Source: Hylemonella gracilis
GTDB taxonomy: Bacteria > Pseudomonadota > Gammaproteobacteria > Burkholderiales > Burkholderiaceae_C
Reading direction: 5' to 3'
Assembly: GCF_004328645.1 (NCBI RefSeq)
Contig: NZ_CP031395.1
Span: 310,001 to 374,000, forward strand
DNA: 64,000 nt
Shown: positions 28,716 through 37,508 of the stretch, in pieces
How positions within the stretch are numbered: position 1 is the stretch's first letter
How the letters are laid out: the number at the start of each line of letters is the position of its first letter
The notes under the pieces: model-generated
What the model was told of the DNA's origin: nothing
The model's input: only the letters and a program-made list of their open reading frames with translations
Databases searched by the model: none
Position numbers and translations under genes: made by a program

Positions 28716-31667
28716 TCATGCCAGGGCTCCCGTGGCGCTGGCTCCGCCAGGCCACTGGGAGCGCCCCCCTCGAGGGGGAGGCGCGCAGCGCCTCGGGGGT
28801 GTTTCAATCTGCCGGTGCGCGCGCAGCGACTGGTGCGCAATGGCGATCAACAGCAACAAAGTGGCGCCCACCACCACGGCAAACACGCCCAGATCGAAGA
28901 AGGCCGCCGAGGGCACATGGATCTCGCCCAGCCAGGGCAGCGCGAGATGGGCCGTGTGGGTGGTCAGGAAGGGGTGGCCGAACCACAGGGAACCCAGGCC
29001 CGTGCACAAGGCCACCAGCAGACCGAAGGCGATCCAGCGCGGCGGCAGCAGGCGCAACTGGGTTTCAACCCAGCGCGTGCCCGCCACCATGTACTGCGCG
29101 AGGAAGGCGATGGCCACCACCAGGCCGGCCACGAAGCCGCCGCCGGGCTCGTTGTGCCCGCGCATGAAGAGGTAGACGGCGAACAGCCAGGCGACCGGCA
29201 ACAGCAAGCGCACCAGCACGGCCGGCACACCCATGTAATCGGGCACGCCGTCGTCACGCGAGGATTCGCGCAGGTCAGCACCGATGTCGCCGGTGCGCTG
29301 CTGCGCGGGTACTTCGATGGATTCCTGCGGCGGGCGGAAGCGCCGCAGCAGGGCATAGACAGTGAGCCCCACGATGCCAAGCACCGTGATCTCCCCCAGG
29401 GTGTCGAAGGCACGAAAGTCCACCAACATCACATTGACGACATTGGTGCCGCCGCCGCCGGGCAGGGCCTGCTCGATGAAGAAGGGCGCGATGGACAGCA
29501 GGGTGTGGCGCGTGAGCAAGGCATAAGACAAGGCAGCCAGCCCCAGCCCCACCAGCAGGGCGATGACCAGGTCACGCCGCCGGCGCCAGAACACGCGCCG
29601 CTCGATGCGGGGGTCGTCCCGCTCGACGCGCTTGGGCATCCAGCGCAGGCCAAGCAGGAACAGCACCACGGTCACCACCTCGACCGCGAGTTGCGTCAGC
29701 GCGAGGTCAGGCGCCGAGAACCAGGCGAAGGTGATGCACAAGGCCAAGCCCACGACGCCCAGCATGATGAGCGCGGCCAGCCGGTGGAACTTGGCCTGCC
29801 AGGCCGCGCCCAGGGCGCAGGCCCCGCCCACGATCCAGAGCAGCACGAAGGCAGGCGAGGCCGGCACGCGCGCGCGATCGCCCCAGGTCAAGGGCACGAT
29901 CAGCGCAGAAGCCGAGGTCACCACCAAGGCCACGACCAGGATCGCGGACAGTTGCGGCTGCAGACGAGGCGAACCCGTCCAGCGGCGCAGCGCGGCCGCG
30001 CCCGCGCTGACGGCCGCGAGCCCGCCCTCGAACAGGCGCTGGCCATCCAGGCGCAGCAGGGGGGCCGTGCGCGCGGCGCGACGCGTGAAGGCCCGCCGGA
30101 AGACCAGATAAGCCAACAAGCCGCCGGCCGTCGCGACCAGGCTCATGACCAGGGGGGTGTTGAAGCCATGCCAGACCGCCAGGCTGAATTCGGGCAACAC
30201 CCCTCCGACGACGGGCCGCGCGGCCGTGTCGAGCAGGCGGGCGATGGACCAGTCCGGCAAGGTACCCACGACCACGCAAGCCAGCACCAGCAGCTCCACC
30301 GGCACCCGCATCCAGTGCACGGGCTCGTGCGGCTGGCGCGGACATTCACCCGTGGCCGGGCCGAAGAACACGGCGTGCGCGAAGCGCAAGGAATACACGA
30401 CGGCGAACACGCCGGCCACCGTGGCCGCCAGCGGCAAGCCGACTTCCAGCCAGGGTTGGCCACTCACGAACACGGTCTCGGAGAAAAACATTTCCTTGGA
30501 CAGGAATCCGTTGAGCAAGGGCACGCCAGCCATGGCCGCGCAGGCCACGATGGCCAGCGTGCCCGTGATGGGCATGGCGCGGTAGATCCCGCCCAAGCGG
30601 CGCATGTCGCGCGTACCGGTTTCGTGGTCGATGATGCCCACCGACATGAACAACGAGGCCTTGAAAGTGGCGTGATTCATCATGTGGAAGACCGCCGCCA
30701 CCGCCGCCATCTCGCTGTTGAGGCCCAGCAACAAGGTGATGAGCCCGAGGTGGCTGATGGTGGAATACGCCAGCAAGCCCTTGAGGTCGTTCTGGAACAT
30801 GGCGACATAGGCACCGAGCAGCAGTGTCGTCAGGCCCGCGCCGCCGACGATCCAGAACCAGGCCTCCGTGCCTGCGAGCACCGGCCACAGGCGGGCCATC
30901 AGGAAGACGCCGGCCTTCACCATCGTCGCCGAATGCAGATAGGCCGAGACCGGCGTGGGCGCGGCCATGGCACGCGGCAGCCAGAAATGGAAAGGGAACT
31001 GGGCGCTCTTGGTCAGCGCGCCCAGCAGCACCAGCACCAAGACCACCGGGTACAGGGCATGCGCGCGCACCTGCGCACCTGCCGCCAGCACCCCTTCCAG
31101 CTCATAGCTGCCCACGATATGGCCCAGCACCAGCACGCCACCCAGCAGCGCCAGGCCGCCCGTGGCCGTGACCGTGAAGGCCATGCGCGCGCCGCGCCGC
31201 GCGTCCTTGCGGTGGTACCAGTAGCCAATCAGCAGGAAGGAAAAGACGCTGGTCAGCTCCCAGAACATCACAAGCTGAATCAGGTTGCCCGAGACCACCA
31301 CGCCCAGCATGGCGCCCATGAAGCCCAGCAGCAGTGAATAGAAACGCGCCGCCGGGTCCTCGGGCGCCAGGTAATACCGCGCATAGACGATGACCAGCAA
31401 GCCCATGGCGCTAACCAGCATGGCGAACATCCAGGCGAAGCCGTCCAGCCGCACCACCAGGTCCACGCCCAGCCCGGGCAGCCAGCTCAGGCGTTCGCTC
31501 AGCACGACACCGGCGCTGACCTGCGGGTACAGCAGGACCAGGGGCACGGCGACCGCGAGGGCCACACCCGCGGCCCAGAGCGATTCGAGGTTGCGCGCGT
31601 TGGTCGGCAGCAGCGCGGCCATGGCGCTTCCGACAAAAGGCAGCAACAGGATCAGCAACAAGGACAT
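28716..31667 (-). CDS. mrpA: Fused Mrp/Pha antiporter subunit A+B (PhaAB type)
   Basis: A 983-residue protein. The N-terminal ~500 residues are NuoL-like (VMFWELTSVFSFLLIGYWYH with conserved Glu, TKSAQFPFHFWLPRAMAAPT with conserved Lys, HLGLITLLLGLNSEM, MNHATFKASLFMSVG). The C-terminal third contains the MbhD-like segment and a fused MrpB domain (RGHNEPGGGFVAGLVVAIAF), so mrpB is not separate. This defines the six-gene Pha-type Mrp operon mrpAB-C-D-E-F-G. The start MSLLLILLLPFVGSAMAALL at 31667 fits best; an in-frame ATG lies 36 bases upstream. The last ~27 residues are encoded by a GC-rich palindromic repeat and are probably not conserved. Confidence 0.93.
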   Translation of the reverse strand: MSLLLILLLPFVGSAMAALLPTNARNLESLWAAGVALAVAVPLVLLYPQVSAGVVLSERLSWLPGLGVDLVVRLDGFAWMFAMLVSAMGLLVIVYARYYLAPEDPAARFYSLLLGFMGAMLGVVVSGNLIQLVMFWELTSVFSFLLIGYWYHRKDARRGARMAFTVTATGGLALLGGVLVLGHIVGSYELEGVLAAGAQVRAHALYPVVLVLVLLGALTKSAQFPFHFWLPRAMAAPTPVSAYLHSATMVKAGVFLMARLWPVLAGTEAWFWIVGGAGLTTLLLGAYVAMFQNDLKGLLAYSTISHLGLITLLLGLNSEMAAVAAVFHMMNHATFKASLFMSVGIIDHETGTRDMRRLGGIYRAMPITGTLAIVACAAMAGVPLLNGFLSKEMFFSETVFVSGQPWLEVGLPLAATVAGVFAVVYSLRFAHAVFFGPATGECPRQPHEPVHWMRVPVELLVLACVVVGTLPDWSIARLLDTAARPVVGGVLPEFSLAVWHGFNTPLVMSLVATAGGLLAYLVFRRAFTRRAARTAPLLRLDGQRLFEGGLAAVSAGAAALRRWTGSPRLQPQLSAILVVALVVTSASALIVPLTWGDRARVPASPAFVLLWIVGGACALGAAWQAKFHRLAALIMLGVVGLALCITFAWFSAPDLALTQLAVEVVTVVLFLLGLRWMPKRVERDDPRIERRVFWRRRRDLVIALLVGLGLAALSYALLTRHTLLSIAPFFIEQALPGGGGTNVVNVMLVDFRAFDTLGEITVLGIVGLTVYALLRRFRPPQESIEVPAQQRTGDIGADLRESSRDDGVPDYMGVPAVLVRLLLPVAWLFAVYLFMRGHNEPGGGFVAGLVVAIAFLAQYMVAGTRWVETQLRLLPPRWIAFGLLVALCTGLGSLWFGHPFLTTHTAHLALPWLGEIHVPSAAFFDLGVFAVVVGATLLLLIAIAHQSLRAHRQIETPPRRCAPPPRGGRSQWPGGASATGALA
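28724..28799. repeat. REP-like compound palindrome inside the 3' end of mrpA
   Basis: Three nested inverted repeats lie in 76 bases. GGGCTCCC...GGGAGCGCCC carries an inner GTGGCGCTGGC/GCCAGGCCAC stem. CCCCCTCGAGGGGG at 28765-28778 is a perfect palindrome. GAGGCG-CGCAG-CGCCTC is at 28778-28794. The composite resembles the intergenic REP-type elements abundant in Comamonadaceae genomes (from memory). It supplies the last codons of mrpA and would form strong RNA structure between mrpAB and mrpC. No second copy was noticed in this window. Confidence 0.6.
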
Positions 31668-31789
31668 CCCCGAGTCTATGGCCTGTTTCCGCGAATTTTT
31701 CATCCCCGAGACATCGCGCGGTCTCGCGAGGTGACTGGAGTAAGCTATGTTTTCCCTCCACGTCCTGGGGCCTTGACCGGTCCGACACC

Positions 31790-32635
31790 ATGCCGATGCT
31801 GCGCACCTTGCTGGCCCTCGCGGCCTTGTTGTCCATGAGCCTGACGGGGGCGCAAACGCGCGAGGCAGGCTACCGCTTCTCGCCGGTCAACCAGTACGAC
31901 ATCCCGCTGATGGCGGCCTACTGGAACCCCATCGTCCAGTACGTCTCGGACAAGAGCGGCGTCAAGCTCACGCTCAGGATCGCGCGCACCTCGGCCGACA
32001 CCACGGCCTATGTGCTGACCCAGGAAGTTGAATTCGTCTTCAGCAACCACCTGTTCAGCCCCGAGCGCGAGCAACTGGGCTGGAAGGTCTTTGGCCGGCG
32101 CCAGGTCCCGCCTATCTTGGGCCAGATCGTCGTGCCCGAGGACTCGCCCATCACCCGGCTGGAACAACTCAAGGGGCAGGAGGTGGCCTTCGCCGGCCCG
32201 GAGGCCTTCGTGATCTACAAGGTGCCCTATGCCCACCTGCTCAACAGCGGCATCGACGTCAAGGTGGTTTTCGGCGGCAACCAGAACGGGGCGTTGGCCC
32301 AACTCTTCGCTGGCAAGGTGCAAGCCGCGGGCGGCAACTCCCAGCTCATCGAAGGCTATGCCAAGCGCGAAGGCAAGAAGTTCCGCGTGCTCTGGAGTTC
32401 GGAGCCCTTCAACGACCTGGCCCTGATGGTGTCGGGCAAGGTGCCCGCCAAGGACGCACAGGCGGTGGCCGACGCCTTCCTCCACATGCACCAGGACCCG
32501 GCCGGGCGCGAGATCCTACAACAGACCGCGCAGAAGGTCGGATTGCCGATGGATGCCTACTTCGTCCCCTCGACCGCGTCGGACTATGCCGCCTACCGCC
32601 GCTTTTACCAGAGCGCGCCCGCCCAGTTGCGCTGA
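31790..32635 (+). CDS. PhnD-like periplasmic binding protein (phosphate/phosphonate SBP family)
   Basis: A 281-residue exported protein (signal peptide LLALAALLSMSLTGAQ) of the PhnD/SsuA-type bilobed binding family: YRFSPVNQYDIPLMAAYWNP, RIARTSADTTAYVLTQEVEF, LKGQEVAFAGPEAF and LFAGKVQAAGGNSQLIEGY. No ABC permease or ATPase gene is nearby. The next gene, 6 bases downstream, is a membrane hybrid kinase with a periplasmic domain. I infer that the protein hands ligand occupancy to that kinase, as LuxP does for LuxQ, rather than feeding a transporter. The ligand is unknown. Confidence 0.88.
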   Translation: MPMLRTLLALAALLSMSLTGAQTREAGYRFSPVNQYDIPLMAAYWNPIVQYVSDKSGVKLTLRIARTSADTTAYVLTQEVEFVFSNHLFSPEREQLGWKVFGRRQVPPILGQIVVPEDSPITRLEQLKGQEVAFAGPEAFVIYKVPYAHLLNSGIDVKVVFGGNQNGALAQLFAGKVQAAGGNSQLIEGYAKREGKKFRVLWSSEPFNDLALMVSGKVPAKDAQAVADAFLHMHQDPAGREILQQTAQKVGLPMDAYFVPSTASDYAAYRRFYQSAPAQLR

Positions 32636-32641
32636 ACCACC

Positions 32642-35095
32642 GTGCCGACGCCGCTGATGCGCCTGCTGCCGAACTCGCTGGTCAAGCGGGTCTTCGCGCT
32701 TTACATTGGCACCCTGCTGCTCTTCTTCGGCAGCGGGCTCTGGCTGTTCTACAACTACGAATTCCGGGAAGAGGTGGAGCAGGTGCGTGAAACCGCGGCC
32801 ATCCTCGTGGAGACCACGGCCCAGACCCTCACCGAGAGCGCCGTCATCGGCGACTACGACACCATCCAGCGCACCCTGGCCAGCAGCGTGTTCGGCTCGC
32901 CCTTCGCGTCCGCCGCCTTCATCGACCTGCGCGGCGGCGTGATCCGCAGCAGCAATCCGTCCATCAGCGCCGAGGCCTACGCGCCCGCCTGGATACGCAG
33001 TCGTGTCGGCGAATTGCTGGACGACCTCAACCGCCCGATCACCGCGGGTGGCAAGGACTACGGCGTGCTGCGCCTGCAGTTCGCCGTCGACACCGTCGCG
33101 CACAAGCTGTGGATGCTGCTGCTCACGGTGCTGCTGCTCATCGCCGCCAGCCTGCTGGGAGGACTGCTGGTGATCGGGTACTCGCTGCGCCGCTGGCTCA
33201 AGTCCTTCCAGCAGTTCGACGGCAAGCTGCAGGCGGGCAGCCCACAGTTCGAGCACATCACCAATCAGGTGGTGCAGGCCGTGCCGGAGGAGTTCCGCCC
33301 GACCTTCGAGGTGATGCAGCGCATCTCCGCCGATCTGCACCGGCAGTTGCAGCAGCGCGAACTCGCCCTGACCGCGCTGCGGCAGGCCCTGGCCAGGCTG
33401 CTGCCCGACCTGCCGCAGGACCCGGTCACGCTGGGCATGGACCTCGGCGCGCTGGCGGACCTGGTGCTGCAGGTCGTGCACGAACGCGAGGCCGAACGCG
33501 CCCTGCTGCAAGAGGCCAAGCAGGCGGCCGAGGCGGCGAACCGGGCCAAGAGCGAGTTTCTCGCGGTCATGAGCCACGAGATCCGCACCCCCATGAACGG
33601 CATCGTCGGCATGACGGGCCTGGCGCTGGGGACCACCCTGACCCCGCAGCAGCGCGGCTACCTGACCATGGTGCGCCGCTCCGCCGACGCCCTGCTTGCG
33701 GTGATCAACGACATCCTGGACTTCTCCAAGATCGAAGCGGGCCGGCTGACGCTCGACCCGCGCCCCTTCCGCCTCCACGCCCTGGTGCGCAGCACGCTCA
33801 AGAGCCTGGACAACCAGGCACGCGAGAAAGGACTGCGGCTGGCGTATGAGCCTGGCGACGGTGTCGCCCATCCCCTGATCGGCGATCCGGGTCGCCTGCG
33901 CCAGATCCTGGTCAACCTGGTGGGCAACGCCATCAAGTTCAGCCAGACCGGGACCATCACGGTGCGCGCGCGGGCCGACGCCCTTCGGGGCGAGCAGGTC
34001 AGGCTCCATTTCGAAGTGCGGGACCAGGGCATAGGCATCGCCCCGGACCAGCAACAGGCCATCTTCCAGCCCTTCACCCAGGCCGATGCCTCCATCACCC
34101 GCCACTACGGCGGTACCGGCCTGGGCCTGGCGATTTGCCGCAAGCTGGTTCAGGCCATGGACGGCGAGATCGGGGTGCGCAGCGCGCCCGGCCAGGGCAG
34201 CACCTTCCACTTCACCGCCCTGTTCGGCGTGGGCGCGGAGGATGGCAATGAGGCGGATGACAACGACGGCGACAGCGCCCCCCTCTTCCCCCTGGTCGCG
34301 CCCCCGGTCGCCGCCGGACCAGAGCAGACGCTGAATGTGCTGCTTGCCGAGGACAACGAGATCAACCAGGAGATCATGGTGCAGTTGCTGCGGCACGCGG
34401 GCCACGCAACCACCGTGGCGCACAACGGCGAAGAAGCGGTGCGCCTGGCGACCCAGGCCGACCCACCCTACGACCTGATCTTCATGGACATGCAGATGCC
34501 GGTGATGGACGGGCTGCAAGCCACGCGCCACATCCGCGAACACGAACGGTCCGGCGGGCAGCGCACGCGCATCATCGCGCTCACGGCCAACGTGCTGCCG
34601 GAAGACCGCGCGCGTTGCCTGGCGGCCGGCATGGACGGCCATCTGGGCAAACCCATCGACCCGCGCGAACTGCAGGCCGTGCTCGGAGGTGACCTGCCCG
34701 ACGCGACCATGCCTTCGGCCGCCGACATTGTGCCGACCGCGCAGGCGCCGAGCCCGGAGACCTTCGACTACCAGCGCGCCCTGGATGGCGCGGACGCCCT
34801 GGTGGTGCGCATCATCGCGGAGGCTTTCCGCGGCAATTGGCCGGAGCAACTGCGCGCGCTGCGCGAGGCGGCGCAGGCGGCCGACGCCGCGGCGCTGCAA
34901 CGCGGCGCCCATGCGCTGCGGGGCGTGCTCGGGAATTTCGGCGCCACGCCGGCCACGGCATTGGCGCGACGCATCGAGCTGCTGGGGGCCCAAGGCGACA
35001 CCGACCCGATCCGACCGCTGCTGCCTCAGCTGGAGGCCGCGTTGCAGGCGCTGGACCAGGCGCTGCGCACATGGCTGGCCCGGGCGCCAAGCTGA
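32642..35095 (+). CDS. Hybrid sensor kinase HisKA-HATPase-REC-Hpt
   Basis: The protein has 817 residues from a GTG at 32642 (an ATG at 32657 is an alternative). A membrane helix at ~16-37 precedes a periplasmic domain of ~115 residues and a second helix at ~155-180. A linker with a coiled coil (~270-305) leads to HisKA (phospho-His ~312 in [11 protein letters not shown]), then HATPase with DQGIGI and [11 protein letters not shown] receiver (phospho-Asp ~616 in [12 protein letters not shown]) is followed by an Hpt domain (His ~757 in [13 protein letters not shown]). A complete internal phosphorelay is thus present. It begins 6 bases after the PhnD-like gene, so the two are very likely coupled. 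Confidence 0.93.
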   Translation: MPTPLMRLLPNSLVKRVFALYIGTLLLFFGSGLWLFYNYEFREEVEQVRETAAILVETTAQTLTESAVIGDYDTIQRTLASSVFGSPFASAAFIDLRGGVIRSSNPSISAEAYAPAWIRSRVGELLDDLNRPITAGGKDYGVLRLQFAVDTVAHKLWMLLLTVLLLIAASLLGGLLVIGYSLRRWLKSFQQFDGKLQAGSPQFEHITNQVVQAVPEEFRPTFEVMQRISADLHRQLQQRELALTALRQALARLLPDLPQDPVTLGMDLGALADLVLQVVHEREAERALLQEAKQAAEAANRAKSEFLAVMSHEIRTPMNGIVGMTGLALGTTLTPQQRGYLTMVRRSADALLAVINDILDFSKIEAGRLTLDPRPFRLHALVRSTLKSLDNQAREKGLRLAYEPGDGVAHPLIGDPGRLRQILVNLVGNAIKFSQTGTITVRARADALRGEQVRLHFEVRDQGIGIAPDQQQAIFQPFTQADASITRHYGGTGLGLAICRKLVQAMDGEIGVRSAPGQGSTFHFTALFGVGAEDGNEADDNDGDSAPLFPLVAPPVAAGPEQTLNVLLAEDNEINQEIMVQLLRHAGHATTVAHNGEEAVRLATQADPPYDLIFMDMQMPVMDGLQATRHIREHERSGGQRTRIIALTANVLPEDRARCLAAGMDGHLGKPIDPRELQAVLGGDLPDATMPSAADIVPTAQAPSPETFDYQRALDGADALVVRIIAEAFRGNWPEQLRALREAAQAADAAALQRGAHALRGVLGNFGATPATALARRIELLGAQGDTDPIRPLLPQLEAALQALDQALRTWLARAPS

Positions 35096-35157
35096 CCCGG
35101 CGACCACGCTACGATGACAAGCCCCTGTCCACCCTCCCGGCCGAACGCCTGCCACCC

Positions 35158-36618
35158 ATGAGCACCCCACCTCGTCCCGGCGCCCACATCCTCGTCATTG
35201 ACGACACGCCCGAGATCCGCCTGCTGGCCACCGTGCTGCTGGAACGCGAGGGCTACACGGTCTCGAGCGCGGACAGTGGCGAGGCGGGGTTGATGCGCGC
35301 ACGCGAGGCGGTGCCCGACCTGATCCTGCTGGACGTCATGCTGCCTGGCATGGATGGCTACGACGTCTGCCGTCAACTGAAGACGAACGAGGCCCTGCGC
35401 GACACGCCCGTGATCTTCATGAGCGCCCAGGACGACGTGCCCGCCCAGACCCAGGGCTTCACGGTGGGCGGCGCGGACTACGTCACCAAGCCGTTGTCGG
35501 TGCCGGTATTGCTGTCCCGTGTGCGCACGCACGTCGCCCTGCATGCACAGCGGCGCAGCCTGGAGGGCATGTTCCGCGATGCGCTGGAGTACGCGCCCGA
35601 CGCCATCATCCTCGCCGACCCGCAGTGGCGCATCGTGCAGGTCAACGAACGAACCCTGGACCTGTTCGGCTACCCGCGCGAAGCGCTGCTGGGTCAGCCC
35701 GTGGACATACTCATTCCGCCCCGCCTCAGGGAACACCATTTACAACGTCGCGCGCTGTACGAGCACTTGCAACCGGGCGAACGACAGCTGGGCGTGAGCA
35801 CGGACTGCGTGCGCAGCGATGGCGGCGAGTTCTCCGGCGACCTCAGCGTTGGATTGTTGCGCACGAGTCGAGGCCCCTTGCTGATGACCGTGGTGCGCGA
35901 CGTCACGGAGAGCCGACGCATCCAGCAGGAAATGGCCGATTCGCGCCAACGCCTGCGCGACCTGGCCGCGCAAGGCGATGCCATGCGCGAGTACGAACGC
36001 AAGAACATCGCGCGCGAAGTGCACGACGAGCTGGGTCAGGTCCTGACGGCCCTGCGCATGGACCTCACCTACGCCGGCATGAAGTTCGGCGCGGCAGACG
36101 CCGACCTCCTGGACCGACTGCAGGGCATGCGGGTGCTGGTCGACCGCGCCATCCAGGGTGTGCGCAACGTGGCGTCCAATCTGCGGCCCTCGGCCCTGGA
36201 CATGGGCTTGATCCCCGCGCTCGAATGGCTCAGCGGCGAGTTTCGCCGCCACGCTGGCATACCCTGCAGTCTGGAAGTCGACACGCCGACCGTGGACATG
36301 CCCGAACACCGCGCCATCGGCCTCTTCCGCATCGTCCAGGAATCCCTCACGAATGTGAGCCGGTATGCCCACGCCAAGTCGGTGCAGGTCAAATTGCGGC
36401 AGGATGCAGGGCAACTCGTGCTGCAGGTGCGCGACGATGGCCAGGGCTTCGACGCCGCCGCCAGCGCACGCGGTGGCTCGTTCGGCCTGCTGGGCATGCA
36501 GGAGCGGGCATTGGCGCTGGGCGGCGAGCTGACCGTGCACAGTACTATTGGCGATGGCACGACCATCACGGCGCGCGTCCCGCTGCATCAGGACCCCCCG
36601 GTACAGGAGACGACATGA
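35158..36618 (+). CDS. REC-PAS-HisKA_3 histidine kinase
   Basis: The protein has 486 residues. An N-terminal receiver (ILVIDDTPEI, phospho-Asp ~59 in LLDVMLPGMDG, Lys in YVTKPLSV) is followed by a PAS domain (~136-250, DALEYAPDAIILADPQWRIV). The HisKA_3 box has its His at ~289 (IAREVHDELGQVLTALRMDL), then HATPase (VRDDGQGFD, GSFGLLGMQERA). It is cytoplasmic. A kinase with its own N-terminal receiver is the natural acceptor for the Hpt domain of the upstream hybrid kinase. Its stop overlaps the start of the downstream regulator (ATGA), indicating a kinase-regulator pair. Confidence 0.92.
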   Translation: MSTPPRPGAHILVIDDTPEIRLLATVLLEREGYTVSSADSGEAGLMRAREAVPDLILLDVMLPGMDGYDVCRQLKTNEALRDTPVIFMSAQDDVPAQTQGFTVGGADYVTKPLSVPVLLSRVRTHVALHAQRRSLEGMFRDALEYAPDAIILADPQWRIVQVNERTLDLFGYPREALLGQPVDILIPPRLREHHLQRRALYEHLQPGERQLGVSTDCVRSDGGEFSGDLSVGLLRTSRGPLLMTVVRDVTESRRIQQEMADSRQRLRDLAAQGDAMREYERKNIAREVHDELGQVLTALRMDLTYAGMKFGAADADLLDRLQGMRVLVDRAIQGVRNVASNLRPSALDMGLIPALEWLSGEFRRHAGIPCSLEVDTPTVDMPEHRAIGLFRIVQESLTNVSRYAHAKSVQVKLRQDAGQLVLQVRDDGQGFDAAASARGGSFGLLGMQERALALGGELTVHSTIGDGTTITARVPLHQDPPVQETT

Positions 36619-37247
36619 TTCGACTGATGATCGCCGACGACCACGCCATCGTGCGCGGCGGCTTGCGACAACTGCTGTCGCTGGCACCGGACATCGAAGT
36701 CCGGGCGGAAGCCGTGGACGGAGCCCAGGTGCTGGAAGGCCTGCGCCGCGAGTTGCCGGACCTGCTGCTGCTCGACATCAACATGCCGGGCCTGAGTGGC
36801 CCGGACCTGATCACCCGCATCAAGTCCCACTGGCCGGCCTTGCCCATCCTCGTGCTGAGCATGCACAACGAAGGGCAGGTGGCCGCGCGCGTGCTGAAGG
36901 CGGGCGCCAGCGGCTATGTGACCAAGGACAGCGAGATGGAAGTGCTGCTGACCGCGATCCGCAAGGTCGCGGGCGGCGGCAAGTTCATCGTGCCTGAACT
37001 CGCCGAAAAACTGGTCTTCGATGTGTCGCTGAGTGGGGACGGGCTGCCGCACCAGAACCTGTCCGACCGGGAAATGGAAGTGTTCCGCATGCTGGTGGCC
37101 GGCCAGGGCGTCAACGAGATCGCCGAGCAGCTGTGCATCAGCAACAAGACCGTCAGCACACACAAGACGCGTCTGATGGAAAAACTCAATATCGGGAACA
37201 CCGCCGAACTGGTGCGCTACGCCATGCAACATGGCCTGCTGAACTGA
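36615..37247 (+). CDS. NarL/LuxR-family response regulator at the head of the chemoreceptor cluster
   Basis: The protein has 210 residues. The receiver domain has IADDH, phospho-Asp ~54 in LLLDINMPGLSG, Ser/Thr in LSMH and Lys in GYVTKDSE. The LuxR HTH is at ~145-205 (LSDREMEVFRMLVAGQGVNE and IAEQLCISNKTVSTHKTRLM). It overlaps the upstream kinase by 4 bases. Only 34 bases after its stop lies the first of four TAGGA-N4-TCCTA palindromes that precede chemoreceptor cassettes. NarL-family regulators (for example RcsB and BvgA) bind short inverted repeats of this kind, so I infer those palindromes are its operators. A fossil of this gene's 3' end occurs at 39239-39256. Confidence 0.93.
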   Translation: MIRLMIADDHAIVRGGLRQLLSLAPDIEVRAEAVDGAQVLEGLRRELPDLLLLDINMPGLSGPDLITRIKSHWPALPILVLSMHNEGQVAARVLKAGASGYVTKDSEMEVLLTAIRKVAGGGKFIVPELAEKLVFDVSLSGDGLPHQNLSDREMEVFRMLVAGQGVNEIAEQLCISNKTVSTHKTRLMEKLNIGNTAELVRYAMQHGLLN

Positions 37248-37281
37248 ATCCCGCCGGCGCGGCCGCGACCCGCGCCACCGA

Positions 37282-37379
37282 GGTAGGAATCGCCCTACCC
37301 TTTCCATCCGATTCCGACGGAAAAACCGACCGAGTCCGATGGCGCGCCATGACCTGTCTCGGCACCATGACGGTCATGA
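37282..37379 (+). promoter_or_regulatory. Chemoreceptor-cassette leader element, copy 1
   Basis: A roughly 100-bp element is shared by four cassettes. This copy starts with the palindrome GGTAGG-AATCGC-CCTACC (37282-37299), then CCGATTCC, AACCGACCGAGTCCGATGG and finally GGCACCATGACGGTCATGA. It aligns with copies 2 and 3 without gaps: palindrome to first ATG is 85 bases in all three. It lies 34 bases after the response-regulator stop. It probably contains an operator plus promoter. No clear sigma-28 sequence is present. Confidence 0.7.
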
Positions 37380-37450
37380 GAACTCTGGTCGTCACCGATT
37401 CCGAACGCCAGCGCTTGCACCCGTGCGAGCAGCTTGGGGCGGGCGACTGA
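37367..37450 (+). pseudogene. cheY fossil (5' remnant), cassette 1
   Basis: The frame ATGACGGTCATGAGAACTCT and onward encodes [16 protein letters not shown], then diverges and stops after about 28 codons. The intact cheY of cassette 2 starts MTVMKILVVDDSEL, and the DNA of the two is nearly identical over about 40 bases. This is the remaining start of a deleted cheY copy. Just after it, CCCGGGCGACCCCATGAGTT resembles the start region of the cheW copies, so cheW has probably been deleted here as well. Confidence 0.7.
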
Positions 37451-37508
37451 AGGCGGACGACCTCCCGGGCGACCCCATGAGTTCTTCCCATTGTGTACAG
37501 GAATAGTC

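Noticed and set aside
28815..31337. 840-codon plus-strand frame opposite mrpAB
   Set aside because: Composition is an antisense artefact (very rich in His, Gln, Arg and Gly). The opposite strand carries the conserved MrpA/MrpB motifs. The same applies to the long frames at 3290-5173, 14377-16494, 49862-52510 and 60886-63375.
37282..37330. Sigma-28 (flagellar) promoter in the cassette leaders, suggested by GCCGATTC-like boxes
   Set aside because: No TAAA-type -35 is found 15 bases upstream in any of the four copies, and the GCCGAT-like box is not fully conserved.
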